Source: DASPSM01 sp036008465
GTDB lineage: Bacteria; Planctomycetota; Planctomycetia; Planctomycetales; Planctomycetaceae
Reading direction: 5' to 3'
Assembly: GCA_036008465.1 (NCBI GenBank)
Contig: DASYNP010000015.1
Location: 1-64,000, forward strand
Length of the DNA: 64,000 bases
Shown: piece by piece, positions 18,845 to 29,776 of the stretch
How positions within the stretch are numbered: the stretch's first letter is position 1
Layout of the letters: the number at the start of each line of letters is the position of its first letter
The notes under the pieces: generated by a model
What the model was told of the DNA's origin: nothing
Seen by the model: only the letters and a program-made list of their open reading frames with translations
Database searches by the model: none
Made by a program: the position numbers and the translations under genes

Positions 18845-20188
18845 GTGAAACGCTTGGACTCCTCCTCCGCGGATCGTCCCACCAACGTCCGATTTCTCAC
18901 GCTCGGCCTGTGCATCGCGATGGCGATGCTCCTGTACCTCGACCGCTACGCGCTCAGCCCGGTGACCAGCACGCTCTTGACCGAGCTGCAGGTCACCAAG
19001 GAGCAGCTGGGTCGCACGGTATTCTTTGCGTTCTTTTTCGCGTATGCGCTGTGCCAGGTTCCCGCCGGCTGGTTGAGCGACACCTTTGGCGCGCGGCGGA
19101 TGCTGGCCCTGTACGTTGCCGTCTGGTCGCTCGCGACCATCAGCATGGGGTTCGTCAACGGCCTGGCAGCCATCTTCTTCGTGCGGTTTTTGCTGGGCGT
19201 CTCCCAGGCCGGCGCCTATCCGACGGCGGCAAGCGTGATCAAACGCTGGTTCCCATACACCTCGCGCGGCCGGGCCAGCAGTGCCGTCTCGATGGGCGGG
19301 CGCGCGGGGGGCTTGCTCGCCTTTGCGATCACCCCGTCGCTCTTACTCTTGGTCGGAGCTTTATTCGGCTGGGAGACGGGCCGCTGGCGAATCGTGTTCG
19401 CATTTTACGGAGCGCTGGGGCTCGTTTGGGTTGTCGTTTTTGCCTGGCTCTACCGCGACTCGCCGCGCGAGCATCCCTGGTGCAACGCCGAAGAGATCGA
19501 GCTGATCGCTCCGGCCGTCCGGGTGACCGGCGTGCCTTTGCGGCGCGTGTTACCACCGCTGACGATCTTGACGAGCAAAGAAGTCCTCTTGATGTGCGTG
19601 ATCGGGTTCTGCGTCGACGTGGGCTGGGTGTTTCTGGTCTCGTGGCTCCCTCAATACCTGATCGAAACGCACGGCGAGTACATCAAGACCTATGTCGGCG
19701 ATGAGCAAGTCGTCGCCGGTCGCATGACGGCTCTGACCGGATTGGCCGGAATGATTGGAACGCTGTTAGGCGGGCTGGCGACCGATCGGTTGGTCGTGCG
19801 TTTTGGCCCGATCTGGGGTCGCCGCCTGCCGGGCGTGATCGCCGGTGTCGTGGTCGCCGGACTCTATCTCGTGGCGCCGCTTTTGCCGAACGTGTGGTTG
19901 TTTGTGGGAGCGATGGCCGCCATTTCGCTGTCGATCGATTTTTGCCTGGGCGCGATGTGGGCCACCTATCAGGACATCGGGGGGCGTCACGTCGCTTCGG
20001 TGCTGGGCGTGGGCAACATGTCCGCCAGCTTCGGCGCGGCAGCCTTCACCTGGTACGCCGGAAGCCTTGCCGACCACAAGCAATGGAACGCTGTCTTCCT
20101 GTTGGCGGCCGCGGCGATGGTCATTGCCGCCATCGGTTGGCTCTTGATTGATCCCACGCACTCGGTCGAGCCGCACGAGAACGCTTAG
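18845..20188 (+). CDS. MFS transporter, anion:cation symporter-like
   Basis: The product is 447 residues from a GTG at 18845. The frame is open 159 bp further upstream, but that part has no transporter character, so the start is an estimate. Twelve hydrophobic segments are readable. MFS signature A-like sequences are GWLSDTFGARRML between helices 2 and 3 and LGGLATDRLVVRFG in the second half. RFLLGVSQAGAYPTAAS is typical of the ACS family, which moves organic anions such as sugar acids or phthalate-like compounds. The substrate is not determinable here. The gene is divergent from the PP2C gene. Confidence 0.88.
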   Translation: MKRLDSSSADRPTNVRFLTLGLCIAMAMLLYLDRYALSPVTSTLLTELQVTKEQLGRTVFFAFFFAYALCQVPAGWLSDTFGARRMLALYVAVWSLATISMGFVNGLAAIFFVRFLLGVSQAGAYPTAASVIKRWFPYTSRGRASSAVSMGGRAGGLLAFAITPSLLLLVGALFGWETGRWRIVFAFYGALGLVWVVVFAWLYRDSPREHPWCNAEEIELIAPAVRVTGVPLRRVLPPLTILTSKEVLLMCVIGFCVDVGWVFLVSWLPQYLIETHGEYIKTYVGDEQVVAGRMTALTGLAGMIGTLLGGLATDRLVVRFGPIWGRRLPGVIAGVVVAGLYLVAPLLPNVWLFVGAMAAISLSIDFCLGAMWATYQDIGGRHVASVLGVGNMSASFGAAAFTWYAGSLADHKQWNAVFLLAAAAMVIAAIGWLLIDPTHSVEPHENA

Positions 20189-20209
20189 ACAGGCCGGCCG
20201 AGTGATGCC

Positions 20210-20327
20210 GTAGGGTGGGATCCGCCGCGGCGGACCGCAGGCGGGCGCCGGCCCACCATCGATCGGGCGGAAGGAGTGGTGTGCCTGTTCGCCGCAGGCG
20301 GACAAGGCGACCTTGTCGACACCCTAC
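20210..20327. repeat. Inverted repeat element with GTAGGGTG/CACCCTAC ends
   Basis: The element is 118 bp with perfect 8-bp inverted ends (20210-20217 and 20320-20327) and GC-rich internal palindromes such as TCCGCCGCGGCGGA. It starts 22 bp after the MFS stop. It may act as a transcription terminator or mRNA-end hairpin. Confidence 0.6.
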
Positions 20328-20414
20328 AAAGATGTGTCCCGTCCCGTGCTGAGTCCCGTCCCGTGCTGAGCCCCCATTGGGCCCGTTGGGGCCGGAGGGC
20401 AGCGGATGGGGGTT

Positions 20415-20460
20415 GGGTCACCAATTTCGTGGGTCAGCTCCCTATCAAAATTCGTGACCC
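20415..20460. repeat. GGTCACCAATTTC palindromic repeat, copy 1
   Basis: This 46-bp element has inverted GGTCAC/GTGACC ends around GTGGGTCAGCTCCCTATC. A diverged copy lies at 20933-20981 with the same order of blocks. Both are followed by a C-rich tail. Confidence 0.6.
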
Positions 20461-20746
20461 GACCCGACCCCCCCCCTGTGAAGTTGTCCCGTCCCACCCT
20501 TCACCCGAGACATGGGTGGTTAGCGTGGCCCGATAATAAGGTGGCAGGAGTCGCCACCTTTCCGCGGCGCGGTCAAAATGCTCCTCACCCGTCTCCGGCC
20601 ATTCTGGTGGGGATCTTTTCTCCCCTTAGTGAAAATGGATCCCCATCACCGGCGGGGATCCTGTTTTCGTTCCCGGCGGGAATCTTTCCCGGCGCGCTGC
20701 AGGCCTCTCCCGTCGCGGGGCCCCGATTTTCGAGGCACGGATTGTT

Positions 20747-20813
20747 TCACCACAAAGACACCAGGACACAAAGGTTTTCGAGGTTCTTAGTGCCTTTGTG
20801 AACTTCGTGGTGA
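20747..20813. repeat. Inverted repeat TCACCACAAAG ... CTTCGTGGTGA
   Basis: Arms at 20747-20757 and 20803-20813 pair with one mismatch. Inner blocks ACACAAAGG (20767-20774) and CCTTTGTG (20793-20800) also pair. This is the widespread CACCACGAAG-type intergenic repeat seen in many bacteria with large genomes. Confidence 0.6.
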
Positions 20814-20932
20814 GATCCGGTCTTCTCCGGTCCCGTCCCGTTAAAGAATGCGCCCGGACTGGCTTTGTCGTGCTTCAGGCATCGTTGGGACCCGCCGTCC
20901 GGCGGATCTTCGACCTTGAGCTTTCGCGCCCT

Positions 20933-20981
20933 GTGGTCACCAATTTCCGTGGTCATCTACCTATTGAAAATAGGTGACCAC
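20933..20981. repeat. GGTCACCAATTTC palindromic repeat, copy 2
   Basis: This is the second copy of the element at 20415. Ends GTGGTCACC and GGTGACCAC are perfect inverted repeats, and the centre contains ACCTATTGAAAATAGGT, itself palindromic. Confidence 0.65.
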
Positions 20982-21223
20982 ACCACACCCCCTTGAGATG
21001 ACGTTTCGTTAACCAACCTCCGGTCCGGCAGCCACCGCCTCCGCATGCTTAGACGTACGCGCGCAGCAGTGCTTACGACCTTGGACATTGGACATCGGAC
21101 TTTGGACCAAAAAAAACCCTTATCTCCATTCAGCCATAAAAATTCAGATCTGCCAAGATCAGTTTTTCGGATTCCAGGGTCGCGGGTCGGCAGCGAGTGG
21201 GCTGCGGCATCGATTCCGAATTT

Positions 21224-21432
21224 GAGCCCCGCCAGGGGCGACGCTCCTCTAGCCACGCGGCGTAAGCCCGTGGATGTCAGTCTCGTGTGGGTGACAGAAG
21301 CCCCCGAATGGGGGCGACACTCCGTCGATCGAAGAAGTGCCGCCCCCATTCGGGGGCTCAATCCCGAAGAAGGAGTTCGCATCCCACCCGCTCACGCGGG
21401 TGGCAAGCAGAGTGTCACCCCTGTCGGGGTTT
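21224..21432. repeat. Composite three-module hairpin repeat, copy A
   Basis: Module 1 (21224-21275) starts GAGCCCCGCCAGGGGCGACG. Module 2 is a long inverted repeat, 21299-21321 against 21336-21358, with 22 of 23 bases paired and arms ending in GGGGGCGACACT. Module 3 (21384-21432) contains the CCACCCGC/GCGGGTGG hairpin followed by GAGTGTCACCCC and CGGGGTTT. The same modules recur in the same order at 50110-50332. Confidence 0.8.
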
Positions 21433-21591
21433 GCGCACGAATTCCTGGAAAGCCTCAACAAGTGGGCCTGGGCCACCGCCGCCAATTTCGTATGGTCGTT
21501 GGTACCCCCCTTAGCTATAGACGAACCGTAATCTCGTCATCCAGGCAGAACCGCAGTTTTGCCCTGCCCTGCTCTTCTGGGGAGCCAGCGA

Positions 21592-22227
21592 TCACGTATC
21601 GACGTTGAACAGCTTCAGTGGCAGATCCTCGTCGCTACGGACCGCGTGCACGTACAGGTACGTGGTTGCGAGTTTCGCGTGGCCGGCGGCGTCTCGAACT
21701 TCGGTGATCGTTCGACCTCCGGCCAGGGCGTGCGAGCAGAACGAGTGACGCCCCTTCTGGATGCTCAGCCGCTTCACGCGCTCTTTGCCGAGAATCTTGA
21801 TCGCCACCGTCCAACGGTGCTGGAGATTCCGCTCCGATAATCTTTTGCCGCGGGTGTCTTTGTGTTGACTGCAAACGAGCGGATCAGGCGCCTGCGCGCC
21901 CGCCCCGATTCGCTCGCGCTTCCACGCCTCGATGTCGGCCAGGGTTTCTCGGTCCCACCACAGCGGCACGGTGCGAGGCCGCCACCTCTTGGCCGGCGAC
22001 TCGGGAACCAGGATTTGCGGGTGTGGCCCGACAGTCTCGACGTCGCACAGACGCAGGCCGGCGATCTCCGACACGCGCAAGCCGCAGCAGGCCGAGAGGC
22101 GAAACACGATCAGATTTTGCCGGGTGTTCACCGATCGCCGCCTGCGCTTCAAGTCGGCGATCACTCGCACGATCTCGCAACGCGTTAAAATTCGCGACCT
22201 ATCCAACGTCCGCATCGAAATCTTCAT
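21592..22227 (-). CDS. Catalytic-domain-only tyrosine recombinase/integrase
   Basis: The product is 211 residues from the ATG at 22227 (a second ATG is four codons on). It starts directly at the catalytic domain (ILTRCEIVRVIADL); the usual N-terminal core-binding domain is absent. Catalytic residues readable are Arg in CCGLRVSEIAGL, Lys in AKRWRPRTVPL, Arg in QKGRHSFCSHAL, His in GHAKLATTYLYVH and the nucleophile Tyr in the same stretch. The first His of the HxxR box is replaced by Gln. It is closest in style to XerC/XerD-like integrases. It sits next to the repeat-rich 20.2-21.6 kb segment but has no phage, integron or transposon partners here. It could be a domesticated or remnant recombinase. 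Confidence 0.82.
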   Translation of the reverse strand: MKISMRTLDRSRILTRCEIVRVIADLKRRRRSVNTRQNLIVFRLSACCGLRVSEIAGLRLCDVETVGPHPQILVPESPAKRWRPRTVPLWWDRETLADIEAWKRERIGAGAQAPDPLVCSQHKDTRGKRLSERNLQHRWTVAIKILGKERVKRLSIQKGRHSFCSHALAGGRTITEVRDAAGHAKLATTYLYVHAVRSDEDLPLKLFNVDT

Positions 22228-22610
22228 CCTCGATCACTTTGCGAAATTGAGGTAGAGGTCCCAGGCAGAGGGCCCGAAAAAAATCGCCGGGCAAATCGAA
22301 TGCAGCGGTGCCGCGCGTACCAGGTGCGTTTCACGCGGTCGGGAGAGTGTCTTCGTTTCCGCTTCCCGTCCGGCATGGCTTTTCCTCTGCGCCGACCCGA
22401 GGTCTCAGAGGCAACTCTGAAAACGCTCCAACGCGTGCCGGACAAAGCAGGAGACATGCCACGCGAGGGGCGAAGCGCACGATTGTGCGTAAATGCGCCC
22501 CGAGAATTGCTTTATCGCAAAGCGATCAATTCCCGAGGCAGTCGGGTACGATGGAAATCGCGCTCAGTTTTTGAGCGCGGCGCGCGAAACTTGACGAAGA
22601 AAGCCACGGG
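22228..22610. other. Divergent intergenic region, 383 bp
   Basis: The region lies between the divergently transcribed recombinase and histidine kinase genes, and should carry both promoters. No convincing promoter, repeat or small gene was recognised. Confidence 0.4.
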
Positions 22611-24147
22611 ATGTTGTTCGGCGGTCGTGGAATTCTCTGGCGCACTGCGGCTCCGACGCTGGCACTGAGCGTGCTCCTGTTGGCGACCATCGCCGTGGCC
22701 GCTTTGGCACTGCGTCGCATGCAGCTCGAGGCCGATCGGGTGATTGACCAGGCCCTGGCGGCCACCGAGGCGGCCCAACATATCGAGCATGTCTTCGAGG
22801 ATTGCCGAGAGCGTCTGACCGACTATGCGGCGACCGGGCAGCCGAGCGAGGTCGAAAAAGCGCGCGGATTGGAAAAAGAGAGCAGCGACGATCTCATCCA
22901 GATCGATACGCTCTTGATCCCGGAACGCGGCCACCTGCTGATCGCAGAGATGGAAACGTATACGGTGGTCCTGCGGCGCGAGTTGAATCAAATTCACCCG
23001 ACGGCCTCCTTGGAAGCCCGTGAGGCCGCCGTCCGCCGCGTGCTCGGCACCGTGCTCGATTCCCAGCTCCTGTCGCGCGCCCGGGAAGAGCGCGAGCTGT
23101 GCATCGAAAACCTGCACGCGGCCCGGGCACGCGGACTCGAGGTGACGCGGCGTGCCGACTGGGCCCTATTGGTCTTTGGGGTGGTGGGCACCGTTGGCGG
23201 AATAGTGACCGGATTCGGGCTCGCTCGCAGCCTGCGCCGCGAGCTGATTGAGTTGAGCATTCCGATCCGTAGCGCAATGGGTTCGCTCAATGAAGTCGTC
23301 GGCCCGGTGCAGGTTGTCTCCACCGACAACTTTGCGGAACTCGACGCGACGCTCGGCAGTCTTGCCAAGCAGGTCGCCCAGGTCGTCGAGCGATTGCAGT
23401 TGGCCGAAAGGGAGCGGCTTCGCAACGACCAGATGGCCGCGTTGGGGCAGCTGGCCGCGGGACTGGCGCACGAGCTGCGCAATCCGCTGACGGCGATGAA
23501 AACCATCGTCGATGCCGCGCGGCGCGAGCCGGTGAGGGACAGCCTGAACGCCCGCGACCTGGCGGTGCTCGACGAAGAGATCCAGCGCTTGAATCGGTCG
23601 CTGCAGTCCTTTCTGGACTACGCCCGCCCGCCGGCGACCACCAAACGGCTGGTCGATTTGCGGACGATTGCCAACAAGACACGGCAGCTCCTTGCCGGCC
23701 GCGCGGAGCAGCAGTCGATCTGTGTTTGCATCGAACAGCCAGAACACGCGGTCGAAGTTGAGGTCGACCCCGAGCAGTTGCACCAGGTGCTGTTGAATTT
23801 GCTGCTCAACGCCTTCGACGCGATTGGACGTGACGGCAAGGTGACAATTCGTATTGCGGAGGATGCCCAGGGTTACGCAGTCCTCACCGTTGCGGACAGT
23901 GGACCGGGCATCCCACAAGCCGTGCGAGACCGCGTTTTCGAGCCATTCGTCAGCACCAAGGAATCGGGGACCGGATTGGGACTGACAATCTGCCGCCGGA
24001 TTGTTGAAGATCATGGTGGCCGAATTGACGCTACGGACGGCCGCGGCGGAGGCGCGATCTTCACAGTCAAGCTACCGATCGATCGAGCGCTCCCGACTGC
24101 AGACGGTCTAGCGATGAGTGGCAATCTGCCGACGAGTGGATCAACCG

Positions 24148-24170
<23 letters not shown>
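22611..24170 (+). CDS. Membrane sensor histidine kinase of the NtrB/ZraS type
   Basis: The product is 519 residues. The first membrane span is at about 10-32 (LALSVLLLATIAVAALAL) and the second at about 184-205 (LLVFGVVGTVGGIVTGFGLA). They enclose an extracytoplasmic helical sensor domain of about 150 residues. After a HAMP-like helix pair, the HisKA H-box is GLAHELRNPLTAMK (phospho-His about 287). ATPase N, G1 and G2 boxes follow (LLLNAFDAIG, DSGPGIP, GTGLGLTICRRI). It overlaps the next gene by 23 bp, so kinase and NtrC-type regulator are translated as a pair. The signal sensed is unknown. Confidence 0.93.
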
Positions 24171-25605
<1,435 letters not shown>

Positions 25606-25654
25606 AAGCGCGATCTGCAAGATGACCCAATCGGGGCGCCCGCTGCAACGGCCT

Positions 25655-27064
25655 TCAGGCAAAGATCTCCGTCGCCACATTTCCGGCAACGTCGGTCAGC
25701 CGGAAGTCGCGGCCTGCATAGCGGTACGTGAGCTCTTCGTGGTCCAAGCCCATCAGAGCCAACAAAGTCGCGTGGAGATCGGTCGTGTGCATCCGGCCCT
25801 CCACCGCGTGGATGCCGTACTCGTCGGTAGCTCCGTACGAGTAGCCCGGCTTCACGCCGGCGCCGGCCAGCCACATCGGATAACCCGTGATGTTGTGGTC
25901 GCGGCCGTCAGGTCCTTGAGCGGTGGGCTGACGTCCGAACTCGCTGCCGAACAAGACCAGCGTCTCGTCGAGCAGTCCTCGCTGTTCGAGGTCCGTCAGC
26001 AAAGCGGCGGTTGGCTGGTCCGTCATTCGGCAGTTGTTGATCAGCCCGTTGTGCAGGTTGGAATGGTGGTCCCAGCCGGACTGACAGATCTCGACAAATC
26101 GAACGCCGGCTTCGCTCAGTCGGCGCGCCATCAAGCATTGCCGCGCAAAGCTGCCGGCCGATCCGGGTTTGACGCCGTACGCGTCGAGCACCGATTGCGG
26201 CTCGCGTGAAATGTCGAGCAGGGTCGACACTTTGCCCTCCATGCGGAATGCCAGCTCAAAGGACTGGATCACTCCGTCCAGCTCGTCGGGCGCCCCGGAG
26301 GTCGTTGCCAGGTCGCGATTCATGGCCTGAATCAAATCAATCTGCCGGCGCTGCAACGACCGGTCGGTCTGCGCCCGCAGGTTCGGCATTTCGCCCGTGT
26401 CGTTGATCCGCGTCCCCTGAAAGTGGGCCGGGAGAAACGCGCTGCCGTAGTTGAGCGCGCCGCCGAAATTGGGAGGCGGATTGATCGTGATGTAGCCGGG
26501 AAGATCCTGATTCTCCGAACCGAGACCGTACAACAGCCAGGCGCCCATCGACGGCCGCGTGAGCGTGGCGTTCATCGCGCCGGTGTGCAGCTGCACGACA
26601 GCCTGCGGATGGGCCGGCGTATCGGTGTGCAATCCGCGGATAAAGCAAAGCTGATCGACCTTTTTCGCAAGCTGCGGGTAGAGTTCCGAAACCCAGGTGC
26701 TGGTCTGCCCGTGCTGAGCGAATTGAAACTTCGATCCCGTCAGGATCCCGCCGCCGGGGCCGACCTTTCCGCTATCGGCTTGCAGCTTCGGTTTGTAGTC
26801 CCAGGTATCGACCTGCGAAGTGGCCCCTTCCATGAATAGAAAGATGACCCGCTTGGCCTTCACACGAAAGTGGGACGCTTTGGGCGCCAGCGGTCCCGGC
26901 GTTTGGGCTCGTCCGCTGGTCGCGGCGGCAGCCCTTCCCAGTGTGTTTTGGCCCAGCAGCCCCGCGAGCGCCACGAGACCGAACCCAGCCCCCGCGCTCT
27001 TGAGAGCCTGTCGTCGAGACAAGAAGGAGTTCGTCGACATCCAGGGGAGCAAGGGATTGGACAT
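25655..27064 (-). CDS. DUF1501 family protein, Tat-exported
   Basis: The product is 469 residues, starting at the ATG at 27064 with GGAAG eight bases upstream. A Tat signal (FLSRRQALKSAGAGFGLVALAGLLG) is near the N-terminus. The DUF1501 body has the sulfatase/alkaline-phosphatase-like landmarks VIFLFMEGATSQVDTWD, GSEFGRQP, DGRDHN and GGRMHTTDLHATLLALMGLD-like blocks (as EGRMHTTDLH). Planctomycetes encode tens of these, usually paired with a PSCyt/DUF1553 gene, as here (stop 45 bp upstream). The role is unproven; a periplasmic hydrolase acting with the cytochrome partner is inferred. Confidence 0.93.
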   Translation of the reverse strand: MSNPLLPWMSTNSFLSRRQALKSAGAGFGLVALAGLLGQNTLGRAAAATSGRAQTPGPLAPKASHFRVKAKRVIFLFMEGATSQVDTWDYKPKLQADSGKVGPGGGILTGSKFQFAQHGQTSTWVSELYPQLAKKVDQLCFIRGLHTDTPAHPQAVVQLHTGAMNATLTRPSMGAWLLYGLGSENQDLPGYITINPPPNFGGALNYGSAFLPAHFQGTRINDTGEMPNLRAQTDRSLQRRQIDLIQAMNRDLATTSGAPDELDGVIQSFELAFRMEGKVSTLLDISREPQSVLDAYGVKPGSAGSFARQCLMARRLSEAGVRFVEICQSGWDHHSNLHNGLINNCRMTDQPTAALLTDLEQRGLLDETLVLFGSEFGRQPTAQGPDGRDHNITGYPMWLAGAGVKPGYSYGATDEYGIHAVEGRMHTTDLHATLLALMGLDHEELTYRYAGRDFRLTDVAGNVATEIFA

Positions 27065-27109
27065 TACCCGTTCTTCCGTCTCGCTATTACTTCTGTCTCG
27101 CCATTGTAA

Positions 27110-29776
27110 TCACCTGACGTAGCGAAATTCCGCCGAGCTGAACAGCGCCTGACAAAAGCTGGCCCAGGCGGCCGTTTTCGGATCCCCAGGCTGAGCCGCC
27201 GGCTCTTCGTCGGCCGGTTTCGGGCGTTGCCGCACATCGGATTTCAGCGGGCGAGTCACACTCTGGCTCACTTTGCGAATCGCCGCCTTTTGATTCTTGG
27301 ATCGGTTCGGTTTGCTCGTCGGGGCCTTGCCGACGACCTTGACGACGCGCGAAGTGCCGAGCGACTCCTTCGCGGCGGCGGCGTACTGGGTGAGATACTC
27401 TCCCGCGCGCGCGGTCTCGGCAGGTTTGGCAGCGCGACCCAGGGCCAGCCGGTACGCCAGATCAATCCGCCGCGCGTCGCTCATTTCCGCCGGTTGCAGC
27501 AGACGTTGGGCCAAGACCTGCGACTGCGCCCGCACGAAGGGATCGTTCAGCAGATAAAGCGCCTGGGGCGCCACTGTCGTCGTATCTCGCGCGCCAGTCA
27601 CCATCCCCTGCTCCGCAAAATCGAAAGCGGCCAGCGAGTTGGGCGTCAGCCCGCGCAAGAGCGGAAGGTAGACGCTGCGATGCCGACTGGCCGCGGCAAC
27701 TGCGGCAAGGCGGCGGGCCACTTCGCCGTTGTTGGCCAGCTCAGTCACCGACAAGTTCATGGCTGGGGAGCCCAACGGGCGGGACAAATCCAATTGGCCC
27801 GCGGCGGCCAGAGTCGCATCCCGTATCTCTTCCGCATCGAGCCGACGCGGGCTGTGACGCCAGACGAGCCGGTTGTCGGGATCGACTGCCTCATTTTCCG
27901 CGGGCGCGCTCGAGCTGAGCCGGTAGGCCCGCGTCAGCACGATCGTCCGCACAAGTTTCTTGATCGACCACCCATCGCGAATGAAGCGACCGGCCAGATA
28001 ATCGAGCAATTCGGGATGCGAGGGAACGTCGCCGTTCACGCCAAAATTGTCGACGGTTGTCACCAGTCCGCTGCCAAACAGGTGGTGCCATATGCGGTTG
28101 ACGACCACTCGCGAAACGAGCGGATTCCGCGGGTTGGAGAGCCACTCGGCCAACTCGAGCCTTCCACTCTGATGGACATTCACCGCGGGTTGGCCGGGGA
28201 ACTGCACGACACTGAGAAACCCACGCGGCACAATCGAACCGTGCTTTTCAGCTTCGCCCCGAATGCGAATCGCCGCGTCTGCGACGACTCGGGCGTCGCG
28301 CGCTCCGAGCGCAACCGGACCATTGGCAGCCGGATCGTTCAATCGAGCCAGCTCGGCATGGAGACGGTTGACCTTCTGACGCGCAGCCATGCGTTTCCGC
28401 TGGTCGTCGGCCGCCTTCGCACCGTCGAATTCTGCGCGGGCCTGTGCCAGCTCTTGCTGCAGGGCGGCGATTCTCCTGGCGTCTGGCCGAGACGACACAG
28501 TTCCCGTGTCGAGGCGCAACAGCAGCTGCGGATCGTAGTAGTCCAGTCCGCCGCCTCCCATCTTGTTGCGCAGCGCCGCGCAGAGATCGGTGCTCTCAAA
28601 GATTCCGGCCAGCGCGTAATAGTCGTGCTGGGGAATCGGATCGAACTTGTGGTCGTGGCAGCGGGCACAGCTGGCGGTCAATGCCAGCGTGGAACGTGTC
28701 AGCGTATCGATCTGTTCGTCGATGTTGTCCATCACGAACCGCACCTTGAACCGCTGGTTGACGTCCTTCACCCCCAGCGCCAGGAACCCGGTCGCGATGA
28801 GATGCTCGGCCCGCTCGGCCGGCGTGGCAGCCGGCAGCAAGTCGCCGGCGATCTGCTCTCGCAGGAATTCGTCGTACGGTTTGTCCTTGTTGAAGGCGTC
28901 GATCACGTAGTCGCGGTAGCGCCAGGCGTGGGGATACGGCAGGTTGCGCGCGGAGCCGGTCGATTCGCCGTAGCGCGCGACGTCGAGCCAATGTCGGCCC
29001 CAGCGTTCGCCGAACGCGGGCGACGCCAACAGCCGATCGACCAAGTGCTCGAATGCCGTCTCCGAACGATCGGCGCGGAAAGCGTCGATCTCGGCGAGGG
29101 TCGGCGGCAAGCCGGTGAGATCGAAGGTCGCGCGACGAATCAGGGTCACGCGATCGGCATCGCCGACCGGTTTGAGACCCTTTTCGATCATTCGCGCCAA
29201 GAGGAATCGGTCGATATCGTCCCTCGGCCACGCCGAGTCTGCCACGACGGGAACTCGTGGCTCGCGAAGCGGCTGCCAGGCCCAGTGTTCTTTCCGCAGC
29301 TTGGGATAGTCAGCGACGACCTGCCGGTCCGACGCGACTGAGTCGACTTTGGTCCACGCCGCCCCGTCGCGAATCCACCGCTTCAGGATGGCAACGTCGC
29401 TGTCGGAAAGGCGTCGCTCGGGCGGCATCTTTAACGCGCCCGCGCGAGTCACCGCCTTGATCAGCAGGCTCTCGTCCGGTTTTCCAGGAATGACCGCTGG
29501 GCCGCGACCGCCGCCGACAAGCAGCCCGTTGCGATCGTCGACGCGCAGGCCGCCGCGCGAGTTGGTGTCGGCCGAGTGGCAGGTGTAGCAATGGGCGACC
29601 AAGAGAGGCCGGACGCTCTTCTCGAAAAACTCGACGGCCGACGCATCGTCACGCGGTGCCGACTTGGCCCAAGCGATGGCCGGTATCAACACGGCGACCA
29701 GCAGCGACAGAATCCCGCAGAAGCAACGGCGAATTCGCTCACCAGTTGTTGGCAGGTGTCGTCCGGCTTGTCGCAT
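27110..29776 (-). CDS. PSCyt1-DUF1549-DUF1553 (planctomycete cytochrome c) protein
   Basis: The start is the ATG at 29776, with AAGGAG five bases upstream, giving 888 residues. After a signal peptide (ILSLLVAVLIPAIAWA), the PSCyt1 domain carries the single heme motif CYTCH and a distal KMPP methionine. DUF1549 follows (RDDIDRFLLARM, RRATFDLTGLPPT, GERWGRHWLDVARYGES), then DUF1553 (NPLVSRVVVNRIWHHLFG, LDYLAGRFI, RLDAEEIRDA, APQALYLLNDPFV). Near the C-terminus an unusual Lys/Pro/Ser-rich stretch (about 805-860) interrupts the last part of the domain. It is probably periplasmic and forms a two-gene unit with the downstream DUF1501 protein. Confidence 0.94.
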   Translation of the reverse strand: MRQAGRHLPTTGERIRRCFCGILSLLVAVLIPAIAWAKSAPRDDASAVEFFEKSVRPLLVAHCYTCHSADTNSRGGLRVDDRNGLLVGGGRGPAVIPGKPDESLLIKAVTRAGALKMPPERRLSDSDVAILKRWIRDGAAWTKVDSVASDRQVVADYPKLRKEHWAWQPLREPRVPVVADSAWPRDDIDRFLLARMIEKGLKPVGDADRVTLIRRATFDLTGLPPTLAEIDAFRADRSETAFEHLVDRLLASPAFGERWGRHWLDVARYGESTGSARNLPYPHAWRYRDYVIDAFNKDKPYDEFLREQIAGDLLPAATPAERAEHLIATGFLALGVKDVNQRFKVRFVMDNIDEQIDTLTRSTLALTASCARCHDHKFDPIPQHDYYALAGIFESTDLCAALRNKMGGGGLDYYDPQLLLRLDTGTVSSRPDARRIAALQQELAQARAEFDGAKAADDQRKRMAARQKVNRLHAELARLNDPAANGPVALGARDARVVADAAIRIRGEAEKHGSIVPRGFLSVVQFPGQPAVNVHQSGRLELAEWLSNPRNPLVSRVVVNRIWHHLFGSGLVTTVDNFGVNGDVPSHPELLDYLAGRFIRDGWSIKKLVRTIVLTRAYRLSSSAPAENEAVDPDNRLVWRHSPRRLDAEEIRDATLAAAGQLDLSRPLGSPAMNLSVTELANNGEVARRLAAVAAASRHRSVYLPLLRGLTPNSLAAFDFAEQGMVTGARDTTTVAPQALYLLNDPFVRAQSQVLAQRLLQPAEMSDARRIDLAYRLALGRAAKPAETARAGEYLTQYAAAAKESLGTSRVVKVVGKAPTSKPNRSKNQKAAIRKVSQSVTRPLKSDVRQRPKPADEEPAAQPGDPKTAAWASFCQALFSSAEFRYVR

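Larger units (their letters stand above)
20189..21591. other. 1.4-kb repeat-rich intergenic region without recognisable genes
   Basis: No frame here has plausible protein character. The stretch instead contains at least five palindromic or inverted repeat elements (listed separately), a 13-bp duplicate GTCCCGTGCTGAG at 20341 and 20358, and several GGATCCCC/GGGGATCC hairpins near 20610-20670. It lies between the MFS stop and the stop of a minus-strand tyrosine recombinase. Confidence 0.7.

Noticed and set aside
22661..22690. Sigma-54-like promoter word TGGCAC-N5-GTGCT
   Set aside because: It lies inside the histidine kinase coding region and the -12 element is imperfect.
27227..29341. 704-codon open frame on the plus strand opposite the PSCyt1 gene
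   Set aside because: Composition is that of a shadow frame in GC-rich coding DNA (Arg/Gln/Ala-rich, no domains). The opposite strand has unambiguous PSCyt1/DUF1549/DUF1553 motifs.
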